Shown here piece after piece: positions 6,341-13,549 of a DNA stretch of 25,061 bases (position 1 is its first letter; each line of letters begins with the position of its first letter). Under the pieces are notes generated by a model that was not told the DNA's origin, searched no databases, and saw nothing but the letters and a program-made list of their open reading frames with translations. A program made the position numbers and the translations under genes. This DNA comes from Gammaproteobacteria bacterium (lineage in GTDB: Bacteria; Pseudomonadota; Gammaproteobacteria; Eutrophobiales; Eutrophobiaceae): positions 1 through 25,061 of the forward strand of contig QNEM01000007.1 in the NCBI GenBank assembly GCA_003645215.1, given 5' to 3'.

Positions 6341-7156
6341 ATGTTAACGAAAAACATTAATCTTCTGTTGTTTAGCCTGGGCCTCTTGCTTTTTGCCCCT
6401 TTCTGCATTTCTGCCGAAACCATCGAAATCAATTTTGCCTACGTTGGAAAGCAAGATAACAGTGCCCTGCTCGGTGTCCAACAAGGGCTTTATGAAGCAA
6501 ACCTGCAAGGCCAATTCCTTGGGCAAAACTACAATCTGGATATCATCACCCCTGCTAACGCATTCAATCATGACTACAGCAAATATATTGCTGTGCTAAC
6601 CGCTGTTGATTTAAAAACCTTTAACAAAATGACTAATCATCTACCAGACACTGCTGTCTTTAATCTGAACCTCGATGATGACAGTTTAAGAAGAAGCTGT
6701 CTGGCGAACGCGTTACACACAATACCCAGCGCCCGCATGAAGTCTGATGCCGTTGCGCAATGGCAGCAAAAGGAACCAGGTTCAAATGTAACAGCACAGG
6801 CGTGGCATGGTGACTTTGTGAAATTTGCTGCCAGAGATCTGAACAAACGATTTAAAAAGAAACAAGGCCAAACGATGGATGATGACGCCTGGGCTGGTTG
6901 GGCTGCAGTAAAAATGACGTCTGACTCGGTTGCCAGAGAAAAAATCAGTGATGCAAAGCACATGCTTATTCATTTGAAAACAGATCTTTCTTTTGATGGC
7001 CAGAAAGGCAGTAATATGAATTTTCGTGAGACAGGCCAACTACGACAATTAATGATTCTTGTTGAAGATGGAAAAATTGTCGCTGAGGCACCCGTACGTG
7101 GTGTTGCCAAGCCCCCTACCCTGGATAGTCTAGGTCTTTTAAACTGCGAAAAATAA
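6341..7156 (+). CDS. PQQ-alcohol dehydrogenase-associated periplasmic binding protein (TIGR03863-like), compact form
   Basis: A 271-residue exported protein: residues 1-25 are a signal peptide ending ISA before ETIEINFAYVG. The sequence matches my memory of the ABC-type substrate-binding protein found in PQQ-dependent alcohol dehydrogenase gene clusters, with DDDSLRRSCLANALHTIPSARMKSDAVAQW in the centre, an ARDLNKRFKKKQGQTMDDDAWAGWAAVK helix region, and FRETGQLRQLMILV toward the end. Usual members are about 350-400 residues. Here the region after AVAQW goes almost directly to the WHGDFV...RF segment, so most of the second Rossmann-like lobe seems to be missing. No ABC permease or ATPase gene lies nearby. 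The next gene is 28 bp downstream on the same strand and belongs to the same PQQ context. The ligand is unknown; a sensing or scaffolding role in alcohol oxidation is possible. The ribosome site is weak. Confidence 0.72.
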   Translation: MLTKNINLLLFSLGLLLFAPFCISAETIEINFAYVGKQDNSALLGVQQGLYEANLQGQFLGQNYNLDIITPANAFNHDYSKYIAVLTAVDLKTFNKMTNHLPDTAVFNLNLDDDSLRRSCLANALHTIPSARMKSDAVAQWQQKEPGSNVTAQAWHGDFVKFAARDLNKRFKKKQGQTMDDDAWAGWAAVKMTSDSVAREKISDAKHMLIHLKTDLSFDGQKGSNMNFRETGQLRQLMILVEDGKIVAEAPVRGVAKPPTLDSLGLLNCEK

Positions 7157-7187
7157 CAATAGATAATATTTTTTAGGAGAAGAATTG

Positions 7188-8144
7188 ATGAAACAATATT
7201 TTTTAGTCAGTGCATGTTTATGTGTGTTTTTGTCACAGAATATTCTTGCCGAACCAACAGGCAGAATTTTTATCACCAATGAAAAAGGAAATACAGTCAG
7301 TGTCATTAATGGTGAAACACTTGAAGTTGAAAGTGAGATCGCTATCGGTGAACGCCCTCGTGGTATTGGTATTTCGCCTGATGGCACTGAAGTCTATGTC
7401 GCCGTCAGCGAGGAGAATCTAATCGCCGTATTCGACCCGAAGACGCTTAAGGTACTACGAAAATTTGAATCTGGTTCTGATCCTGAAACATTCGCGGTCC
7501 ATCCCAATGGCAATATCTATATTTCCAATGAAGATGATGCGAAAGCGACCGTATACAACCCAAGGACTGGAGACCTGATCGCTGAAATTCAGGTAGGACT
7601 CGAGCCAGAAGGTGTCGCCATCTCACCAGATGGTAGCAAAGTCATCGTTACCAGCGAATCAACGAATATGTTGCATGTGATTACAGTGCCTGGAAATACA
7701 ATCACCGATAACATCCTGGTGGGCTCACGTCCACGTGCCGCAGTATTTACAAACAACAGCAAGATTGCCTATGCCACCGCAGAAATTACCGGTGAAATCG
7801 TCAAGATTGATATGGAAAATGCAAAAATTCTGAAACGCTCGCAGCTGGAAGATCCCAAGAGCAAACCCAAAGATGTCATCCTGAGTAAAGACGAAAAACA
7901 CATTTATGTTGCCGGCGGTCGCTCAAATAGTGTCTGGTTGATGGATGCAGACACACTTGAGGTCATCAAAGGCATTCCTGTGGGTAAGCGTGTCTGGGGC
8001 CTGGCGATCACTAAAGATGGTAGTCGTGTATTCAGTACTGATGGTGTCAGTAGCACCGTATCTGTAATCGATACATCCACTAATGAAGTAATCAAAACGA
8101 TTGCAGTCGGCAAATTCCCCTGGGGGGTCATCATTGATGACTAA
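7188..8144 (+). CDS. PQQ-associated YVTN-type beta-propeller protein (TIGR03866-like)
   Basis: About 318 residues. Residues 1-22 are a signal peptide ending NILA before EPTGRIFITNE, so the protein is periplasmic. The rest consists of about seven YVTN-like blades: repeated units of the form I..G..PRGI.ISPDG..VYV....N.I.V.D..TL.V, for example GERPRGIGISPDG, GLEPEGVAISPDG, GSRPRAAVFTNN and GKRVWGLAITKDG, closing with GKFPWGVIIDD. This type occurs beside PQQ alcohol dehydrogenases; its function is not established and I see no catalytic residues. I chose ATG 7188 over the in-frame TTG at 7185 because AGGAG lies at an ideal 8-base spacing. It follows the binding-protein gene by about 30 bp and is likely co-transcribed with it. 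Confidence 0.82.
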   Translation: MKQYFLVSACLCVFLSQNILAEPTGRIFITNEKGNTVSVINGETLEVESEIAIGERPRGIGISPDGTEVYVAVSEENLIAVFDPKTLKVLRKFESGSDPETFAVHPNGNIYISNEDDAKATVYNPRTGDLIAEIQVGLEPEGVAISPDGSKVIVTSESTNMLHVITVPGNTITDNILVGSRPRAAVFTNNSKIAYATAEITGEIVKIDMENAKILKRSQLEDPKSKPKDVILSKDEKHIYVAGGRSNSVWLMDADTLEVIKGIPVGKRVWGLAITKDGSRVFSTDGVSSTVSVIDTSTNEVIKTIAVGKFPWGVIIDD

Positions 8145-8187
8145 TCTATACCCAAACCACCTGGAAATTGGATAAATATTGGTTCTT

Positions 8188-8205
8188 CTGGTCAAAATGG
8201 ACCAG
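8188..8205. promoter_or_regulatory. Perfect inverted repeat upstream of pqqA (operator or weak terminator)
   Basis: CTGGTC-AAAATG-GACCAG is a perfect 6-bp dyad, 44 bp after the propeller gene and about 130 bp upstream of the predicted pqqA start. It is nested in a larger imperfect symmetry: ATTGGTT (8178-8184) matches AACCAAT (8223-8229), and GGTTCT (8181-8186) matches AGAACC (8215-8220). Only four T follow the stem on the plus strand, so an enhancer or operator site seems more likely than a terminator. Confidence 0.5.
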
Positions 8206-8214
8206 CTTTTAACC

Positions 8215-8241
8215 AGAACCACAACCAATTAATAGAACCAC
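8215..8241 (+). repeat. Direct repeat AGAACCAC spaced 19 bp
   Basis: AGAACCAC occurs at 8215-8222 and again at 8234-8241, a step of 19 bp or nearly two helix turns, between the inverted repeat and the sigma-54 site of pqqA. It could be a pair of regulator half-sites. Confidence 0.4.
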
Positions 8242-8299
8242 TTTTTGCTACATGATTATAACTCTTTGTTTTTAATGTATATTTATTTTATTCGAAAGC

Positions 8300-8315
8300 T
8301 GGCACAGGATCTGCA
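8300..8315 (+). promoter_or_regulatory. Sigma-54 (-24/-12) promoter candidate for pqqA
   Basis: TGGCACAGGATCTGCA has the GG and GC pairs ten bases apart and matches TGGCAC-N5-TTGCA at all but one base of the conserved parts. The predicted start is near 8326, about 50 bases ahead of the pqqA ATG. An inverted repeat and a direct repeat lie upstream at enhancer-like distance. Confidence 0.75.
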
Positions 8316-8375
8316 TTGTATATAGTAGCTTTAAGAAACAATTTTACATTAACTAGAAATATGAGGATTAATATC

Positions 8376-8450
8376 ATGAAATGGGATACACCAGAATACA
8401 GCGACATTCGTTTCGGTTTTGAAGTAACAATGTACATTAACAACAAATAA
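8376..8450 (+). CDS. pqqA: PQQ precursor peptide PqqA
   Basis: A 24-residue open frame starting MKWDTPEYSD and containing the conserved RFGFEVTMYI core with the E-x3-Y motif (Glu16 and Tyr20). The radical SAM enzyme PqqE crosslinks those two residues at the first step of pyrroloquinoline quinone synthesis; the length of 22-24 residues is normal. A good ribosome site (GAGGA, 8363-8367) lies 8 bases before the ATG. It has its own sigma-54-type promoter and is followed after 20 bases by a strong intrinsic terminator, so it is a monocistronic unit rather than the head of a pqqABCDE operon. pqqB, C, D and E are not in the window. It supports the PQQ dehydrogenase fragment at the left edge and the two PQQ-associated proteins just upstream. 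Confidence 0.93.
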   Translation: MKWDTPEYSDIRFGFEVTMYINNK

Positions 8451-8470
8451 TTTTAATTATTTAAGTTGTT

Positions 8471-8500
8471 AAAAAAAGGACCTCACGGTCCTTTTTTTTT
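8471..8500 (+). terminator. Rho-independent terminator after pqqA
   Basis: AAGGACC, a TCAC loop and GGTCCTT are followed by an uninterrupted T tract to 8500, with an A7 run on the 5' side, so the stem can extend through A-T pairs. It also has the A/T symmetry to act on transcripts coming from the minus strand. Confidence 0.9.
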
Positions 8501-8604
8501 GGCCATGGATGGCCTTCAGGATTTTTGTTCCTGACATATCCTAAGTGCCTACATCCGTGTAGGCAATGCTGTGGAGGACAGGAGTCCGAGAGCGGCTTTT
8601 AGCC
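8501..8604. repeat. Cluster of five consecutive short palindromes (REP/BIME-like)
   Basis: Directly after the terminator, five stem-loops follow in about 104 bp: GGCCAT-GG-ATGGCC (8501-8514), TCAGGA-N7-TCCTGA (8516-8534), TGCCTACA-TCCG-TGTAGGCA (8546-8565), GGAC-AGGA-GTCC (8576-8587) and GGCT-TTT-AGCC (8594-8604). It lies between the convergent ends of pqqA and the response regulator gene, the usual place for extragenic palindromic repeats; it may also stop transcription of the response regulator gene. Confidence 0.65.
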
Positions 8605-8628
8605 TTTCAATTCAACTGTGTGTGATAT

Positions 8629-9285
8629 TCAAGCCTCTACGATTTTGTAACGTATAGCCAGACGCGCAATTTCAGCGACAGTTGACGCATTAAGTTTTGA
8701 TTTAATTTGCGTACTGTAATTTGCAACTGTTTTATAACTTAATGAAAGTCGCTTTGAAATTTCGCTGGTATTCAGGCCTTCAGCCAATAGACAAAATATC
8801 TCGAACTCCCGCGTTGATAGATCAGAAAATGGTGTGTCCTCACCTTTTGCTTTTTTGAAGGCCAACTGCTGGGCTATTTCTGAATCTATGTGCGATTTCC
8901 CTGCAGCTAACTCCCTGATTGCATCTATCAATACCTCCGGTGCACTGCTCTTGGTGATATAACCATGTGCCCCTGCCTGCAGGGCTTGCTCAACAAAAAT
9001 GGTACTTTCATGCATGCTGAACACCAGAATTTTGGCATTCGCATCCCTGGCGATAATTCTTCGAATTGCCTCCAATCCGCCTATTCCTGGCATGGATAGA
9101 TCCATGACCACGACATCCGGGTTTGTATCTACATAATGCTTACAGGCCTGCTCTCCTGATTCTGCCTCGGAAACAACTTCTATATCATCTGTCTTCTGTA
9201 ACAACATCTGGTAGCCAGCACGAACAACGGCATGGTCATCAACAAGTAATACCTTGATTTTATTTGATGTGTTTGTGCTTACCAT
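8629..9285 (-). CDS. NarL/FixJ-family response regulator
   Basis: A 218-residue two-domain regulator. The receiver has the acidic pair Asp16-Asp17, the phosphorylation site Asp62 in VVVMDLSMPG, and the conserved Lys in GYITKSSAP. The C-terminal LuxR-type helix-turn-helix reads LSTREFEIFCLLAEGLNTSEISKRLSLSYKTVANYSTQIKSKL. It is encoded 46 bp downstream of the histidine kinase gene and is surely its partner. Response regulators of this class control PQQ alcohol dehydrogenase genes in pseudomonads and UhpA-like targets elsewhere, so a role for the adjacent PQQ/AOR region is plausible but not shown. It does not carry an AAA+ domain and therefore cannot by itself drive the sigma-54 promoters. Confidence 0.92.
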   Translation of the reverse strand: MVSTNTSNKIKVLLVDDHAVVRAGYQMLLQKTDDIEVVSEAESGEQACKHYVDTNPDVVVMDLSMPGIGGLEAIRRIIARDANAKILVFSMHESTIFVEQALQAGAHGYITKSSAPEVLIDAIRELAAGKSHIDSEIAQQLAFKKAKGEDTPFSDLSTREFEIFCLLAEGLNTSEISKRLSLSYKTVANYSTQIKSKLNASTVAEIARLAIRYKIVEA

Positions 9286-9331
9286 AGTTTTTTCCTGTAA
9301 TTTCTGCCTTGCTACGCGCCAGAGGGATACC

Positions 9332-10678
9332 CTAGAGAGATACTACAATTTCAACACCTTCATTGATGACGGATGTCATTGCAAAAGAACCTTTTAGTGC
9401 CTCTACGCGCTCTCGCATACCCAACAAACCCAGACCTCGGTGGTTTGTTTCATCAAAACCTGTACCATTATCCTTAATCAGTAGTTCTACCCCGAAGCTA
9501 TATGCTGGATCATTTTCTAGCCGATTCAATTCCACTCGATTCAGGTAAACTGTAACATCCGTAGCCTGGGCATGTTTAACAATATTTGTAATACTTTCCT
9601 GAATGACTCTATAAATGGTGATATTCACTTCTTCCCCGAGATCATCAAATTTACCGCTAAATTCAAAGTGACAGAACACATCTTCATGTCTTGAATTCCA
9701 GTCATCAATCATGTCCTGTAGTGCCGAGATCAGCCCAAACTCATCAAGTATTGCCGGCCGCAGTTGTCGCATCATTCTACGCGCTACTTCATACATTCGA
9801 TCAGAAAATGTTCCAATTGTCCTGGCACTATTTTTAAGAGCTTCACTGTCTTGATGACCGCTATGTTCTATAGATGCAAGCACTGCTTTGATTGCCGTTA
9901 TTGATTGACCAAACTCATCATGTAATTCTTGCGCCAGCCTTCTCCTTTCGTCTTCCTGAATGGCGAGAGATTTTTGTGTTAACAACCTGTTTTCATCTCT
10001 ACTTGTTTGTAGAACCTCTGCCATATTATTAAATTTTTCAGAAATTCTGGTAAATTCAGGAAACCTGAATTTTGGCAAGCGGCGTTGATATTCGCCTTGC
10101 TCAATACCATCCAGACCTTTCAATATTGATTCAATCGGTGCAAGACCACGACCTAAACTGATATAAACCAGAATATTTGCCAACACGGCAAATAATACCA
10201 GCAGTCCAAGTACCCCCCTGGTTTCATTCCAGACCTCGGTGATTTCGTCTGAGGGATTGGCCCTGATAAGTATCTCTGTATAGGCTGTTAATGATTCCCT
10301 GAATACACGCCTGTATTCTACGGGTTGTGGCTTGACCATTCGTATAAACCAGTCAGGAGCCTGTGCATTGATTGTCGAAATAATCCTGACCGGTACCGTG
10401 CTACCGATATTTCCGCTTTTATATAATTCAATCTCAAGATGACGCGTGCTTTCCAGGTTGGCAATGTTCTCCAACACACTTTGCTGGATTTCAGATGTGC
10501 TACTGCCAGTATTACTCATCAGGGCAATCTCAATTAACTGCAATGTCAGTTTCGAGACAGACTGCATCTCCTCTTTCACTGACGTTCTGGCATTGTTTAT
10601 TACGTAAAAACTACCTGCGATCAGAATCAACGCAAACAACAGGGTGATCAGCATATTCAATCGAAAACGCAGACTCAT
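9332..10678 (-). CDS. Membrane sensor histidine kinase, NarX/UhpB (HisKA_3) type
   Basis: A 448-residue kinase. A first transmembrane helix (about 9-27) and a second (about 156-175) enclose a periplasmic sensor region of about 125 residues with no domain I recognise. A HAMP linker follows (LGRGLAPIESILKGLDGIEQGEYQRRLP). The phosphoacceptor is His253 in RRRLAQELHDEFGQSITAIK, the HisKA_3 dimerisation motif. The ATPase domain has the N box ESITNIVKHA (361-370), G1 DNGTGF (403-408) and GLGLLGMRER (415-424), and the protein stops shortly afterwards as in this family. It precedes its response regulator in a two-gene unit, divergent from the TonB operon. The signal is unknown; the proximity to the PQQ genes or the TonB genes gives the two obvious guesses. 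Confidence 0.92.
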   Translation of the reverse strand: MSLRFRLNMLITLLFALILIAGSFYVINNARTSVKEEMQSVSKLTLQLIEIALMSNTGSSTSEIQQSVLENIANLESTRHLEIELYKSGNIGSTVPVRIISTINAQAPDWFIRMVKPQPVEYRRVFRESLTAYTEILIRANPSDEITEVWNETRGVLGLLVLFAVLANILVYISLGRGLAPIESILKGLDGIEQGEYQRRLPKFRFPEFTRISEKFNNMAEVLQTSRDENRLLTQKSLAIQEDERRRLAQELHDEFGQSITAIKAVLASIEHSGHQDSEALKNSARTIGTFSDRMYEVARRMMRQLRPAILDEFGLISALQDMIDDWNSRHEDVFCHFEFSGKFDDLGEEVNITIYRVIQESITNIVKHAQATDVTVYLNRVELNRLENDPAYSFGVELLIKDNGTGFDETNHRGLGLLGMRERVEALKGSFAMTSVINEGVEIVVSL

Positions 10679-10795
10679 TGCCTATATCCCACCGATAATT
10701 CATGGCTGGCTGTTTTGTAATTGATAAACATGTCTCCGTAAAAACTCTGCATCATTCAATCTGAATAAAAATATATCTATAGCAATGATATTCGA

Positions 10796-10825
10796 TTGCA
10801 TAATATACGCTAGTACAGATATGAT
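10796..10825 (+). promoter_or_regulatory. Sigma-70 promoter candidate for the TonB operon
   Basis: TTGCAT (10796-10801) and TATGAT (10820-10825) are separated by 18 bp in the 198-bp divergent gap between the kinase gene and the DUF3450 gene. The start would be near 10832, about 45 bases before the ATG. No iron-box (Fur) dyad stands out. Confidence 0.4.
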
Positions 10826-10876
10826 CCCCGTTTACTAACGATTAAAAAGGTTTAGGATATTTTCCTGATAAAACAC

Positions 10877-11680
10877 ATGAAATTTGCCCAACTATCATTT
10901 TTCCTGTTGCTGTTTTCAGCAAACATCAGCTTTGCTGAAGACAAGTTAAAAACAGCTGTCGAAGAGACCCTTGAGACAAACACGCAATCTATAAAGTCGC
11001 AACAGAACATAGACGAGTATGCTGATGATACTAAAGATATGTTACATCAGTATCGAACCACGCTTCGCAAGATAGATAGTTTGAAAACTTACAACGATCA
11101 GTTGGAAAAATTAACCGTCAAACAACTGGAAACCACCGACTCACTTTCTGCTCAAATAAACAGTATTGCAGAAACCAGACAGAACATCGTACCGCTGTTA
11201 TTACGAATGATTGAAGTCCTGGAAGAGTTCATTTCACTTGATGCGCCATTCCTTCAGGAAGAGCGATTGGCCAGGGTAGATTTAATTAAAACCATGATGG
11301 ACAGGCCCGATGTTTCCCTGCCTGATAAATATCGTCGCATCATGGAAACCTACCAGATAGAAATGGAATATGGTCGAACCATAGATACGATGACTGAGAC
11401 AATAATGACCAGCAGTTCACCCACTACCGTAGAAATTCTACGCATAGGAAGGTTGTCTATTTTCTATCAAACACTTGATGGCACAGAAAGTGGCTACTGG
11501 GATAAACAGGAAAGACAATGGCGCCCCTTGACTGATGACTACAATCGCTCGATTGCCCAGGGGATTTTGATCGCCAAGAAACAGGCACCACCTGATTTGA
11601 TAAAACTTCCTGTCACTGCACCAGAAGAAATCATCCTGGAAGAAATTGCCACGGAAGAAATCACCATGGGTGAAAACTAA
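10877..11680 (+). CDS. DUF3450 protein, TonB-system associated periplasmic coiled-coil protein
   Basis: A 267-residue protein with a clear signal peptide (MKFAQLSFFLLLFSANISFA, cut before EDKLK). Residues 30-110 are predicted-looking coiled coil, rich in Gln, Glu and Leu without Pro. The middle carries the DUF3450 pattern NIVPLLLRMIEVLEEFISLDAPF...ERLARV..L..MMDRPDVSLPDKYRRIMETYQIEMEYGRTI and the later LRIGRLSIFYQTLDGTESGYWDKQ.RQW. This family is found at the head of TtpC-TonB2 type operons of marine gammaproteobacteria and is thought to help couple the energising complex across the periplasm; its exact role is unknown. Its stop overlaps the next start by one base (TAATG), so translation is coupled. 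The C-terminal tail is acidic (EEIILEEIATEEI). Confidence 0.88.
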   Translation: MKFAQLSFFLLLFSANISFAEDKLKTAVEETLETNTQSIKSQQNIDEYADDTKDMLHQYRTTLRKIDSLKTYNDQLEKLTVKQLETTDSLSAQINSIAETRQNIVPLLLRMIEVLEEFISLDAPFLQEERLARVDLIKTMMDRPDVSLPDKYRRIMETYQIEMEYGRTIDTMTETIMTSSSPTTVEILRIGRLSIFYQTLDGTESGYWDKQERQWRPLTDDYNRSIAQGILIAKKQAPPDLIKLPVTAPEEIILEEIATEEITMGEN

Positions 11681-13035
11681 TGATCAGTAGAAAGCAAATA
11701 CAAAACATAATCATCTGTTTCATCTCCCTGTCAATTTCTTCTGTAGTCAACGCCGGGCCATCCACAAGCCTGGATGAACTTCTGGAAAAAGTTCGCCAGG
11801 AAAACACGCTGGAAAAGAAAGCAAATATCGAACGTGAAGAAATTTTCAAACAGGCAAAAGAAGAACAGGAACAATTATTAAAAGAAGCTCTTGCCATCCT
11901 TGAAAAAGAAGAGAAGCGCGGGAACAATCTCAGACGTACTTATAGCCTGTATGAAAATCAAATTGCCAAGCAAACTGATATGCTCAAAAGTCGTTCAGGT
12001 TCACTGGCAGAATTGCATGGTGTTGTCAGACAAATTGCAGGAGATGTCGACTCCATCATTGACACCTCTTTTGTATCAGCTCAAAAACCTGGTCGAGATG
12101 AGCTCGCTGACACACTGGCTTCCAGTAAAAAATTACCTGAAATCTGGGAACTTGAACAGCTCTGGCTCCTGGTTCTGGATGAAATAGTAGAATCCGGAAA
12201 AGTGGTTCGTTTTAATACCGGGTTTATTAATAGTAATGGCGAGGAAGTGGAACAACAGGTCACACGTATTGGTACCTTCAACGCAATTTCGAATGGTCGT
12301 TTCTTAAGATACCTCCCCGACTCGGAAAAACTGGTTGAGCCGGCCAGACAACCCTCCCCCAGGTTCCAGTCTATGGCTATTGACCTTGAACGATCTCAGT
12401 CAGGCATCATGCCCTTTCCGCTTGACCCTACCAGAGGAGCAATGCTCGCCCTGCTGGTCCAGGTACCTGATTTAACCACACGCATCAAACAGGGTGGTAT
12501 CGTCGGTATGATAATCATTTTTCTGGCATTGGTTGGTGTGATTATCGCCCTGGAACGATTTTATATTTTATCTGCTATCAATCGTAAGGTCGTAGCGCAA
12601 ATGCAGGACCAACAGCCAGGTGAAAATCCACTTGGCCGCATCATGAAGATATTCATGGACAATCCGGATATCGATTCAGATACACTTGGCCTGAAACTTG
12701 ACGAAGCTATCCTTAAAGAACTGCCGCCGTTACGGCGCGGTCTGGGAACCTTGTCTCTGCTGGCAGCGATTGCTCCATTGCTGGGACTATTGGGGACGGT
12801 AACCGGTATTATCGATACCTTCCAGTCGATCACATTGTTTGGTACAGGTGATCCCAGAGTCATGTCCGGAGGAATTTCCCAGGCACTGGTAACGACAGTA
12901 ATGGGCCTGGTTGCGGCGATACCTTTATTACTTCTACATAGTTTTCTTTCAACAAAGAGTAATCGTTTGATTCATATTCTTGATGAAAAGAGCGCTGCCT
13001 TTGTAGCTCGACTCGCTGAATCGCATAAGTCATGA
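11680..13035 (+). CDS. TtpC-like long MotA/TolQ/ExbB proton channel protein
   Basis: A 451-residue protein with a signal peptide (1-25, ending VVNA), a long periplasmic coiled-coil region (about 30-130; repeated Lys/Glu heptads such as LEKKANIEREEIFKQAKEEQEQLLKEAL), a middle soluble domain, then a C-terminal MotA/TolQ/ExbB domain with membrane segments near 275-295, 360-380 and 400-420. The conserved channel stretch LAAIAPLLGLLGTVTGIIDTFQ is present. This large periplasmic extension distinguishes TtpC from ordinary ExbB; in Vibrio TtpC is required, with ExbB2/ExbD2, for TonB2-dependent uptake. It overlaps both neighbours by a few bases. It should be an inner-membrane part of the TonB energiser that reaches toward the DUF3450 protein. 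Confidence 0.9.
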   Translation: MISRKQIQNIIICFISLSISSVVNAGPSTSLDELLEKVRQENTLEKKANIEREEIFKQAKEEQEQLLKEALAILEKEEKRGNNLRRTYSLYENQIAKQTDMLKSRSGSLAELHGVVRQIAGDVDSIIDTSFVSAQKPGRDELADTLASSKKLPEIWELEQLWLLVLDEIVESGKVVRFNTGFINSNGEEVEQQVTRIGTFNAISNGRFLRYLPDSEKLVEPARQPSPRFQSMAIDLERSQSGIMPFPLDPTRGAMLALLVQVPDLTTRIKQGGIVGMIIIFLALVGVIIALERFYILSAINRKVVAQMQDQQPGENPLGRIMKIFMDNPDIDSDTLGLKLDEAILKELPPLRRGLGTLSLLAAIAPLLGLLGTVTGIIDTFQSITLFGTGDPRVMSGGISQALVTTVMGLVAAIPLLLLHSFLSTKSNRLIHILDEKSAAFVARLAESHKS

Positions 13036-13544
13036 ATGATCTCGTAGAAAAATTTATTGAATTCTTTGAGAGCGGTGGTCCGGTCCTGGTCGTGATATTA
13101 ATCACATCAATATTATTATGGTCATTGATCATCGAACGTTATTACTACTATTTCGTTGTCTATCCAGAAAAACTGTCAAGCATCATTACACAGTGGACCA
13201 GCAGGACTGATCACACATCATGGTATGCATTACGTATCAGAGACGGCTTACTTGCCGATATTTCCATTACCCTGAAACAATACCTGATCCCTATCCAGAC
13301 ATTTACTTCCGTACTTCCTCTTTTGGGGCTGCTTGGGACAGTAACAGGCATGATAGCCATTTTTGATGTATTGAACGTCTTTGGAAACGGAAATACTCGA
13401 GGCATGGCATCAGGCATTTCACGTGCACTGTTACCGACAACAGCAGGACTGGTAACTTCCATGGCGGGTTTATATTTCAGTTCCGATCTGGATAGACGCG
13501 CCAAATTACAAGCTGAAAAAGCACAAGACTTACTTGAATTCTAG
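13032..13544 (+). CDS. exbB: ExbB-like proton channel subunit (short form)
   Basis: A 170-residue MotA/TolQ/ExbB family protein, at the short end for ExbB and typical of ExbB2 of TtpC-type systems. Membrane segments are near 15-35, 90-110 and 125-150; the family core is VLPLLGLLGTVTGMIAIFDVLNVFGNGNTRGMASGISRALLPTTAGL. It begins inside the end of the TtpC-like gene (ATGA overlap) and ends 5 bp before exbD. It would form the stator channel with ExbD that uses the proton gradient to energise TonB. Two MotA/TolQ/ExbB-domain proteins in one operon is the rule for this system, not a duplication error. Confidence 0.92.
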   Translation: MNDLVEKFIEFFESGGPVLVVILITSILLWSLIIERYYYYFVVYPEKLSSIITQWTSRTDHTSWYALRIRDGLLADISITLKQYLIPIQTFTSVLPLLGLLGTVTGMIAIFDVLNVFGNGNTRGMASGISRALLPTTAGLVTSMAGLYFSSDLDRRAKLQAEKAQDLLEF

Positions 13545-13549
13545 ATCAC

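Noticed and set aside
6637..7039. Minus-strand frames of 85-108 codons inside the PQQ binding-protein gene
   Set aside because: Antisense to a gene with a clear signal peptide and family motifs; no supporting start signals.
8188..8220. Terminator of the beta-propeller gene
   Set aside because: The stem has only six pairs and just four T follow it; the nested symmetry and position ahead of a sigma-54-type promoter fit an operator better, though a weak terminator cannot be excluded.
8629..9285. Response regulator as the missing sigma-54 activator
   Set aside because: It has only receiver and LuxR-type HTH domains; no AAA+ domain, so it cannot by itself open sigma-54 promoter complexes.
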